Assembly: GCA_004014935.1 (NCBI GenBank) | Contig: CP025325.1 | Location: 434,001 to 498,000 of the forward strand | Reading direction: 5' to 3' | DNA from: Saccharomycopsis malanga | Lineage: Eukaryota; Ascomycota; Saccharomycetes; Ascoideales; Saccharomycopsidaceae | Length of the DNA stretch: 64,000 nt | Shown here: positions 57,236-64,000 of the stretch, piece by piece | How positions within the stretch are numbered: position 1 is the stretch's first letter | Layout of the letters: the number at the start of each line of letters is the position of its first letter | Made by a program: the position numbers and the translations under genes | The notes under the pieces: model-generated | The model's input: only the letters and a program-made list of their open reading frames with translations | Told to the model about the DNA's origin: nothing | The model's database searches: none

Positions 57236-57627
57236 TGCCTGTCAAGGTAGTTTATCGCTGTCAATAGATCCTATATGCCAATAAATCAACACCAAAAGAC
57301 CCCACTAATTTAAGTATATAAACCATTACTTCATCTTCGCCTCACTTTATGGCCTGGCCCTTAAGCATCCTCCCTCCCTAACATGATTTGCCGGAAGGCT
57401 GTAAGCGATGATATGTCGGTTTATGCGCATGCAGGGTGACATGTGCATCATCTTACATGTAGGTAATATATAGTATGATAGGATAGGGCATGGGTCAAGT
57501 TGGATGGGAGATTGTATTTATTTTTTTCTTTATACAGTAAAAATGGCTCAGAGATGAAGCGAAATTAGCGATTTTGCTAGGTTTGTAAAACTAAGAATTA
57601 CTATAAATTTCTCATAATATTGTCTCT
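57236..57627. other. Intergenic, no feature recognised
   Basis: Probably the promoter of the INA17-like gene. Nothing specific visible. Confidence 0.4.
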
Positions 57628-57630
57628 GGG

Positions 57631-57689
57631 CCGTATGGCTCAGTGGTTAGTGCTCTAGGAGTACCTAAAAGAAGACGGGTGATAAAATA
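57631..57689 (+). mobile_element. SINE head fragment
   Basis: GGGCCGTATGGCTCAGTGGT with A box, then GACGGGTGATAA, joined to the tail of a SINE in the opposite orientation. Confidence 0.7.
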
Positions 57690-58266
57690 ATATCATATAT
57701 TTCGATACCGGTACATATCAGTTTCGTATATAAGCACCATGTCTAAGAGGACTTGATAAGACCCAATCGAATTCTGTTGATCATAATCTTTTCGCCCATT
57801 TGGTTGGAAAGCACTAGACTTTTGTCTAGGTTGTGTCAGTTGCACTTGCCTGTTCAATATTGTAAAAACCGCGAGTAAAAGTAGGGGTAAAAACAGTGAG
57901 TAGAAGCAGTTTGTAAGGGGAATCGAATCTGTTTGAGATTATTATCCACTAAACTATCTTGTAAGGTCTTTTTTCTGTGAAAATTAGCCAGTGGGTCATC
58001 GTCAGGTCTTTTTTCTGTGAAAATTAGCCAGTGGATCATCGTCAGCTCTTTTCTCTGTAAAAATTAGCCACTGGATCATCCTCAAGTATTTTTTCTATAA
58101 AAATTAGCCAGTGGATAATCCTCAGGCCTTTTTCTAAAAAAACCAGCCAGTAGATCAATTGCCAGGCCTTTTTCTATAAAAATCAGCCAGTAGATCAACT
58201 GCCTGGCCTTTTTTCTAAAAAACCAGCCAGTAGATCAACCTCAGCTCTTTTCGTTTGCCAGCGGGT
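57690..58266 (-). mobile_element. SINE with strongly expanded head array
   Basis: Minus strand: tandem head modules (58266-57964), a last module GGATAATAATCTC, B-box-like AGATTCGATTCC, body (CTCGCGGTTTTTACAATATT, GGCAAGTGCAACTG), GGGCGAAAAGATTATGATCA, and tail GAAACTGATATGTACCGGTA. The head array is the amplified A-box module of the SINE. Confidence 0.8.
57964..58266 (-). repeat. ~40-bp tandem array derived from SINE head module
   Basis: About seven and a half units; on the minus strand each reads roughly CCACTGGCTAATTTTCACAG followed by AAAAAAGACCTGACGATGAT. The first units are nearly identical and the later ones diverge. Confidence 0.88.
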
Positions 58267-58322
58267 GAGAATATTAAAAGGGACTTTTCCAAATCTCTCT
58301 GGTGAGCTCGTAGCGACAATAA

Positions 58323-60392
58323 TCAATCCCCGATGGTAATGCTGTCTGGCACGTTGATGTCGTGATTTATAGAGTCTGGACTCAGAAAAGTGGTCACGTA
58401 ATTGTTTTCCATACGTTTATCCCACCAATACTTGTGGGAACCTTCTTGGAAATCCTGCTGGGGAATTGTGGTGTTTAGCAGAGACAGTTCTGATTTATTG
58501 TCATCTGACTCGTCTTCCTTGGTGCCTCCGTGAAGAGTGAGTTTAGTATGATGATCCGAGTTGAGAAACTTGTAATGGCCGCCTAGAACCAAGTCTTTGG
58601 CGACCAATTCTCTGGTTCTTCCCAAGGACTCGATGGCAGCCACACGGTCACACGTTTCGTCGAGTAGCTGTGGAAAGCCGGGCTGGGCGCAAATCTCGTG
58701 GAAAGCACGCATCATGGGCACAGAGTCAGCCCTGACGTTGGAATGGCAGTCGATTGTGAAGATGTTGAGGTCGTCGTACCGTTGGATGTAGTCTGGTCTT
58801 GTCATGACCTGGCGGGCACGCCAGAGCGGGAGCGACGGCAACTTGTGGTCGTCTTTGGTGGGATTTGGCAACTTGTGGTCGTCAGCCTCAATTATGCGCT
58901 GCCTGTCCAACTGTACAAACTCCTTGGCAAGAAGCATGGCGGACGTGGAAAACTTGCCGCTTTCCATCACGTCGTCGTCCATATCTGCGCCTAGCAAGCC
59001 GCACTGGTTGAGAAACCATGTCTTTTCCTGGTCGATGATGCGGTGGCACGCTGCAAGCATGTCGCGGTGCCTGGCGACCTGTGCAAGATGCTGTGGACGT
59101 CCGCCTATGAGGTCGTAAACCCGGGCTGCGGTCGCGTCATCAAGACTCTCTCCAAAGTGCCTCTTGCGGGACGTCTTCAACGTGCAAACGGCCTGCTTGC
59201 GCGTCAAATCACAAACACTCACAACCTCAAGCTTGGTGCCGAGCTTTTTCATCCGCTCATAGAGCCAGTAGTCGTCCGAGTTGAATATCATTGTCACAAG
59301 ACCGGCCCCGCATAGCTCCTCGGCCTTCTGCTGCAACAACTCAACGAGATTCACGCCCTCCTCGTTGTTCCGGATGAGATGTGCCGAATTGATGAACAAA
59401 ACAAGCGGCGTCTTCGTCTTCTTCACTCTTTTGATGGCAACCTCCTCCAACTTGGAAAACGCCCGCTCAATGTCTAGAATGGCCGTCGTGTCCCGCGGCC
59501 CCCGTATGCTGAAAAGCGAGCCTATGTAGTCCTCGAAATACTCAAAATTGAGCGCCTTGCCGAGCCGGAGCCGGAAGATCTCTGGATCAGCATGCGCGTC
59601 CAATGCGGTGCAGTTCAACCCGCCCACCTTGCTGAAGCTTTCCAACACCAACGAGTTTTTGCCTGTGCCCTTCTCCCCAATAAGGAGAAAGTACCGTCCC
59701 TTGATTTTCCCGCTCACCACGTCGTCTATCAACTGCTGCTCGGGCCGGTAGATCCAGTTTTCCCCGTCATTGCTCGCCCGCTCGTGGATCGCCAAATCAA
59801 ACGACGTGTCTCCCACTTCAAATGCCTTTTCCATCTTGTCGAGAACATGCTTTGCATACACCTCATGATACGTTAGCCCTGCGCCTGCCAATATCCCAAC
59901 TGATGCAAACGTAATCGCTGCTGTTTCGAAAACCTTGAACATTAATGATGCCAATTTCTTTTTTCGTTCTTCCCATTTGTCATTCTTTCTTGCCTTCTCA
60001 TCACCAATCTCTTCTTCTTCTTCCTCCTCCTCCAAACCTGCCCCGTCTTTTCTGTCTTGCTTTCCTCTGTCTTTCGCATGGTTCCGCTTACTGACTACAC
60101 CATGCCCTGCATGTAAATCTGTCTTGACCACTTCTTTTCTCGTCTCAATCTTCACCTTCTTCTGCAACTGCTTCTTTTCCTTCTCCAAACCCTCCTTTTC
60201 TTCCTTCAAGTCTTCATTCGCAATTGTTTCAAACGGATCAATCGGCAATAATGCATTTACTCGTCCTACACAACTTGTATGAAACTGCTTGCCTCGCTCC
60301 AATCCAACCAATGGCCCATTTATCCTCCATATCCGCTGCCGTTTCGCAATAAATCCCCTCCTAACAATAACCATAACTTGTCTGCTCCCCAT
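58323..60392 (-). CDS. Mitochondrial membrane-anchored P-loop ATPase, fungal type
   Basis: Likely start at the ATG at 60392 (689 aa), giving a basic presequence (GSRQVMVIVRRGFIAKRQRI); upstream in-frame ATGs at 60458 and 60449 are possible. Numbered from 60458: charged coiled-coil region with a Glu run (85-175), one membrane segment (179-197, AITFASVGILAGAG), then an AAA/STAND-like ATPase domain with Walker A GEKGTGKNS (261-269), a Walker-B-like strand (LVLFINSAHLI, about 351-361) and a winged-helix-like part. Matrix- or inner-membrane-located NTPase inferred; substrate unknown. Odd: codons from about 58600 to 59850 are clearly richer in G+C than those of neighbouring genes. Confidence 0.75.
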   Translation of the reverse strand: MGSRQVMVIVRRGFIAKRQRIWRINGPLVGLERGKQFHTSCVGRVNALLPIDPFETIANEDLKEEKEGLEKEKKQLQKKVKIETRKEVVKTDLHAGHGVVSKRNHAKDRGKQDRKDGAGLEEEEEEEEIGDEKARKNDKWEERKKKLASLMFKVFETAAITFASVGILAGAGLTYHEVYAKHVLDKMEKAFEVGDTSFDLAIHERASNDGENWIYRPEQQLIDDVVSGKIKGRYFLLIGEKGTGKNSLVLESFSKVGGLNCTALDAHADPEIFRLRLGKALNFEYFEDYIGSLFSIRGPRDTTAILDIERAFSKLEEVAIKRVKKTKTPLVLFINSAHLIRNNEEGVNLVELLQQKAEELCGAGLVTMIFNSDDYWLYERMKKLGTKLEVVSVCDLTRKQAVCTLKTSRKRHFGESLDDATAARVYDLIGGRPQHLAQVARHRDMLAACHRIIDQEKTWFLNQCGLLGADMDDDVMESGKFSTSAMLLAKEFVQLDRQRIIEADDHKLPNPTKDDHKLPSLPLWRARQVMTRPDYIQRYDDLNIFTIDCHSNVRADSVPMMRAFHEICAQPGFPQLLDETCDRVAAIESLGRTRELVAKDLVLGGHYKFLNSDHHTKLTLHGGTKEDESDDNKSELSLLNTTIPQQDFQEGSHKYWWDKRMENNYVTTFLSPDSINHDINVPDSITIGD

Positions 60393-60458
60393 TTTAAATC
60401 CAGAACTCGCTAATTTGGCTTCAAAATACTCATCAACAATCACTAACATATAAAACAT

Positions 60459-60689
60459 ACAAGTTTCAATTCACTAAACTTGCACCAATGCCTCGGTGTT
60501 AATGCATACATATGTATCTGGACGCATAAAGCGCCTGATATGCACCAATCATATGACACGCACATCTCTCACAGTTTCTTGCATCGCGTGACATGAACCG
60601 GCACAACGGGGGGTATAAAAAATTTTGGTGTATAACGTTACTTCCAATCTTTTTCAAACTGATTTGATTTAGCAAATCCGCAAATTTTC
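60459..60689. promoter_or_regulatory. Divergent promoter region
   Basis: Between the ATPase gene and the gene at 60755. Contains GGTATAAAAAATTTTGG near 60612, a likely TATA element for the rightward gene. Confidence 0.45.
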
Positions 60690-60752
60690 ATGTCCCAAGC
60701 TTTGAATGCTGTTTTGCAGCCTCATCATGCTTATAAGCCTAGCCAATATTGA
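60690..60752 (+). other. Upstream ORF of 20 codons
   Basis: ATG at 60690 to TGA at 60750-60752 (MSQALNAVLQPHHAYKPSQY), ending two bases before the main ATG at 60755. If the transcript includes it, it should reduce or condition translation of the main frame. Confidence 0.45.
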
Positions 60753-60754
60753 GC

Positions 60755-61516
60755 ATGTTTGACGACTTTATACCTATTCAGGACAAGAGGGTACTCCGAG
60801 AATCGGAGCCGTTATACACACTTCCCAGCGAGCTCAAGCTTCCGCCAAACATATATGACAACTTCAACTTTGACGATATTGAAAAGTCGTTCATTTCAAA
60901 GGAATATGAGAACTTTTACAACATTTGGCGGTTTGACAATCTCGTTCCAGAGCGGTCAAAGCGGTTTTTCAATGAATTTCCGCGTGTAGGATCCAATTGG
61001 GATGGCGAACATCATACGTACAATTCAGACTATAGTTTTATTCTCAAATGGTTTCCTGCTTTCAGCCAGAACTTGTTTATAGCCAACTGGTTGTTTCCAG
61101 ATTTGAACAGTAAGTATTTTCCAGACGAACACAGCAGCTGTAGCACGATTATCAGTGATAAGCCTACAAAGGAAAACACACCGAGGGCAGACATCACCAG
61201 CAATTTGGCCCACAATGAGCACAACAAGAAGGTGATCTTCAACTCGAATCCGGTCCCAACCCGTTTTGAACGTGATCTCTGCAATAATTTAAAAGGTAAA
61301 GGCTTGTACAATCGCAAGGGTGCCTGGTCCTGCTATATTATCCGCGACAATACCATTGATTTGGAACACGACGAGTACGGTCCTAAATTTTTTGTTCGCT
61401 ACGAGGATTGGAACCGGTGGAAAAAACTCATGAAGAAGAAAATCGCCGAGGCTGTTCAAGAGGGCAAAATGGACGAGGCTCAGGTTATAAGGAGAATTTC
61501 ATATTCAGATTGTTGA
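60755..61516 (+). CDS. Unassigned 253-aa protein
   Basis: ATG at 60755 (MFDDFIPIQDKRVLRESEPL). Acidic/aromatic N-terminus, Trp-rich middle (FYNIWRFDNL, SNWDGEHH, ILKWFPAFSQ, IANWLFPDLN), then a block CNNLKGKGLYNRKGAWSCYI and a Lys-rich helical end (RWKKLMKKKIAEAVQEGKMD). No signal peptide and no clear membrane helix. Length and the GAW-C block made me think of S. cerevisiae Mpm1, a mitochondrial protein, but I am not sure. The open frame and codon use support a real gene. A short upstream ORF precedes it. Confidence 0.65.
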   Translation: MFDDFIPIQDKRVLRESEPLYTLPSELKLPPNIYDNFNFDDIEKSFISKEYENFYNIWRFDNLVPERSKRFFNEFPRVGSNWDGEHHTYNSDYSFILKWFPAFSQNLFIANWLFPDLNSKYFPDEHSSCSTIISDKPTKENTPRADITSNLAHNEHNKKVIFNSNPVPTRFERDLCNNLKGKGLYNRKGAWSCYIIRDNTIDLEHDEYGPKFFVRYEDWNRWKKLMKKKIAEAVQEGKMDEAQVIRRISYSDC

Positions 61517-61588
61517 TTTTTTTGGTATTTTATTTTTGATATTTTGTATTATATCCGTATTCTTTGTGCTTCTTTATTCTTGTGGGGT

Positions 61589-61803
61589 TTTCTTGTAAGT
61601 AGTTTAAAGTATTTGGTTTATTTTGATTGATTATGGTGTTTGATTCGGTTTTTTGTAAATAGTTTAAAATATTTGGTTTATTTTGATTGATTATGGTGTT
61701 TGAATGATTTATGGTGTATATTTTGATTGGGTTTTCTTGTAAGTAGTCTAAAGTATTTGGTTCATTCTGAATTATTATGGTGTTTGATTGATTTATTGAT
61801 TTA
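61589..61803. repeat. Minisatellite downstream of the 253-aa gene
   Basis: Three to four units of about 60 bp containing GTAAGTAGTTTAAAGTATTT and GGTTTATTTTGATTGATTAT. The array stays open in one antisense frame (repeats of the type NTIINQNKPNTLNYLQENP), probably by chance. Confidence 0.7.
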
Positions 61804-62060
61804 TAGTGTTTGGCTCGAAAGACCTGGCAAAAACACCGGTTCGATTCCCAAGACGAACATTTTACGATACTGAACAAGCAAGCATAACTGTCGAAAAGAG
61901 AACCTAGACCAACGCCTAGTGCTTACTTTCCAACTTGTTAAATGATGAAATTATGACGAAAGGCACTGGGATTTCCCCACTGGGATATACCAAATCCCTT
62001 TGACATGGCGTATTTATACGAAACTGATATGTACTGGGCTGGAAGTAGATGTTATTATTA
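61804..62060 (+). mobile_element. tRNA-derived SINE (head shortened)
   Basis: Starts TTTGGCTCGAAAGACCTGGC, B box GGTTCGATTCC (61838-61848), body with GCCTAGTGCTTACTTTCCAA, tail CGAAACTGATATGTACTGGG then GTTATTATTAG. The A-box region is partly deleted. Confidence 0.85.
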
Positions 62061-62520
62061 GTAATCTCCAAAATCTTTTACTATTCAATCATTCGTCTCC
62101 AAAATCTTTGAGTATCATGGATCTCAATAACCTTTTGGTATTGTTTATCTCTATATTCGTTTAGTATTATTATCATTTATCTCTATAATCTTTCGGTATC
62201 ATCATAATTGATCTTTTTAGTATTCTACTATTACTATCATTCGTCTCCAAAATCTTTCAAAATCATTCATCTCAACAATCTTTGAGTATCATTTGTCTCA
62301 ATGCCCTTTTAGTATTATTATCTCTATATTCGCTTAGTATTATTATCATTCATGTCTTTGAATTTTGCCACAATTGATCTTTACAATCATTTCCTATTAC
62401 TGCCATTCATCTCTATAATCTTTTAGTACCAATATCATTCATCTCTATAATCTTTTAGTACCAATATCATTCATCTCTATAACCTTTTAGTACCAATATC
62501 ATTCATCTCCTTAAACTTTT
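62061..62520. repeat. Degenerate tandem repeats after SINE tail
   Basis: Units of about 30-45 bp with CATTCATCTCTATAATCTTT and TAGTA.CA.TATCATT; the last three (about 62405-62510) are nearly identical. The array begins at the SINE tail, which may have seeded it. Confidence 0.65.
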
Positions 62521-62816
62521 ATCATTACTATCATATATGTATACATCTAGAAAATCTTTAATTGCGCGCTCAATCTTACTTTCCCGCATCATACTCTACT
62601 AATTTCTAATTCCATTTATTCCTACTTTATCAACTTTTATACACACATATATAAACCGCCTCTTCGCAATTCATATTTGCCACCCTACAAGAACCATTAT
62701 ACTCACCATCTTCCAATACTCAAGCATCTATCACTATTGATGCATGCCATCCAGAGATCATCATGTACGTACCTGCAGCTTTCATGACCGGGTGTACGCA
62801 CCCCCGATGACCGAAG

Positions 62817-62862
62817 GGCAATTTTTCATTTATTATGGCAATATATTTTTTGAAAAATTGCC
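62817..62862. promoter_or_regulatory. 12-bp perfect inverted repeat upstream of ELP6
   Basis: GGCAATTTTTCA (62817-62828) and its complement TGAAAAATTGCC (62851-62862), 22 bases apart, ending 47 bp before the ATG. It could be a protein-binding dyad or a 5'UTR hairpin. GGGTGTACGCACCC, another small dyad, lies just upstream. Confidence 0.5.
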
Positions 62863-62909
62863 AAAAAAAACGATGATGACGTTAAAAATAACTACATAAT
62901 CATACAAAT

Positions 62910-63881
62910 ATGACGACCAGACAGAAACAGGATCTTAGTATATTTTCTGATGGCTCTATAGTGTCTTCTAAGCTATTAAACCGTGTAAAATACAGTCCAT
63001 TTCTTGGGCTTATCACGTCTATAGAAGGAACGAATCCAATATGGCTAGCAAACACTTTAATAGAAGAGCTTTTGTTTGGAAGATGTCGACTAAACTCACA
63101 TGCCGCCAGTGTAACTAATCTGGTGATCAGCGAGTCACTCGAGCATACTGCGAGCTCGGGAAACCAGGTTATTTATGTATCATTTAGTAATAACTTGCAA
63201 TATCATGCGTATTATTTCCAAAAGAGTACTGGGATTGATCTTACTAGCGATAATAAACAGACATTTTCAGTAAATCAAGCGGTCAGCAATATTTACCAGC
63301 AAACACTTAATGGAAAGTTCCATTTTATAAACTGTTTTGACAACTTGTTTAGCGAATTGTTAAAAAACGATGTGTCAGAAGCATCAATTGATGCGTTTTT
63401 TGAAAAGTATATTGTTCAAAAAGTAGGCGATATTGTGAAAAATGGTCTAAACACCATAGTGATTGTAGAAAATCCCGAATTGTTGCTTGCTTCCACATTG
63501 GCCTCGCCATTTCTCGTTTTGCAAAAGATTCACAAAATCCAGAAACTTTGTCAAGGCGTCGTGGTTGTCCTGGCAGTTGACGAGCCTCTCATCAACTTCA
63601 ACAGCTTGAATAATGTACATTCCATAGAATTTAAAACAACAAAACTCTATTCGCATTTATTGCACCGATCCAACGTTGTCATCAACGTAAAACCGCTCAG
63701 CACAGGAAGAGCCGACGATATCTCTGGAAATTTGAGTATATCAAAAGGCATGGTGGATCTAGAGTTTTTGCTTGTTGACGAAAAGGATTACCAAAGTAAT
63801 CTCGCCAGCTTGAGCGTGACAGAAAAGGAATATTTGTTCCATGTTAAAAAGGATTCCACTGTAGATTTGTTTTACAAGTAG
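62910..63881 (+). CDS. ELP6: Elongator subunit Elp6
   Basis: Elp4-Elp5-Elp6 form the RecA-like ring of Elongator, needed for modification of wobble uridines in tRNA. 323 aa (S. cerevisiae 273) from the ATG at 62910. It has the RecA-like fold without a proper Walker A: an N-terminal strand/loop (ITSIEGTNPIWLANTLIEEL), QVIYVSFSNN, NTIVIVENPELLLAS, VVVVLAVDEP, VINVKPLSTGRADDISGNLS, and an ending typical of Elp6 (EYLFHVKKDSTVDLFYK). A long insertion (about 65-90) and extended ends explain the extra length. Confidence 0.85.
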   Translation: MTTRQKQDLSIFSDGSIVSSKLLNRVKYSPFLGLITSIEGTNPIWLANTLIEELLFGRCRLNSHAASVTNLVISESLEHTASSGNQVIYVSFSNNLQYHAYYFQKSTGIDLTSDNKQTFSVNQAVSNIYQQTLNGKFHFINCFDNLFSELLKNDVSEASIDAFFEKYIVQKVGDIVKNGLNTIVIVENPELLLASTLASPFLVLQKIHKIQKLCQGVVVVLAVDEPLINFNSLNNVHSIEFKTTKLYSHLLHRSNVVINVKPLSTGRADDISGNLSISKGMVDLEFLLVDEKDYQSNLASLSVTEKEYLFHVKKDSTVDLFYK

Positions 63882-63929
63882 CTGATTTGTCTATTTTTGA
63901 CATTTATTAGGAATTGTGCTTGACAATTG

Positions 63930-64000
63930 ATTTCTGGCAACCACTGGGCAGGATAGTTTAGCAATTTGAAGAAGAGAAAATAGCAGGATAGTTTAGCAAT
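63930..64000 (+). mobile_element. SINE head modules at window edge
   Basis: Two copies of GCAGGATAGTTTAGCAAT separated by GAAGAAGAGAAAATA, the second-type A-box module seen in the SINEs at 49646 and 52736. Continues outside the window. Confidence 0.65.

Noticed and set aside
61530-61877. 115-codon antisense frame with NTIINQNKPNTLNYLQ repeats
   Set aside because: Created by the minisatellite and overlapping a SINE; the repeat units simply lack stops in that frame.

Overview
This window looks like nuclear DNA of a budding yeast (Saccharomycotina). The genes are compact, AT-rich and almost all intronless, and the host proteins match yeast families (Nap1, Asf1, Aim23, Cab2, Elp6, Ina17, a YDL206W-like exchanger, YPR114W-like TLC proteins). 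The secreted alpha-amylase resembles, from memory, those of Saccharomycopsis and Schwanniomyces. I cannot name the species, and I could not settle whether CTG means Leu or Ser here.

Region 1 (1-30.2 kb) is a graveyard of mobile elements with no convincing intact host gene. It holds an APE-type LINE (long copy on + at 1-4515, truncated copy on - at 19.2-21.2 kb, older pieces at 14.9-16.5 kb). It also holds a Ty1/copia family (Ty5/copia-like): two long broken copies at 7.1-11.3 kb (+) and 21.2-25.8 kb (-), several solo LTRs (two with 5-bp target duplications) and older fragments. Host relics lie between them: a DBP2 helicase pseudogene that still carries its intron (27.9-29.3 kb), a Ser/Asn-rich pseudogene (16.5-18.1 kb) and an acidic pseudogene (5.8-6.1 kb).

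Region 2 (32-64 kb) is ordinary gene space: alpha-amylase, NAP1, AIM23, ASF1, two TLC-domain paralogues flanking CAB2, a Na/Ca-exchanger-like protein, a possible Smc5/6-associated protein, an INA17-like protein, a mitochondrial P-loop ATPase, an unassigned 253-aa protein and ELP6. Nearly every intergenic gap holds a SINE copy or remnant.

The main discovery candidate is a tRNA-derived SINE family, about 18 copies and remnants. Full copies have a tRNA-like head with A and B boxes, a body, and a 3' end reading GGGCTTGAAATATAAG followed by (TTA)n. The last ~265 bp are shared with the 3' end of the LINE. A 5'-truncated LINE copy (34463-36004) is bounded by a 15-bp target duplication and ends in exactly this tail. 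This indicates a LINE/SINE partnership based on tail recognition. Some SINE heads carry duplicated A-box modules, in one case expanded to a ~40-bp tandem array of more than seven units.
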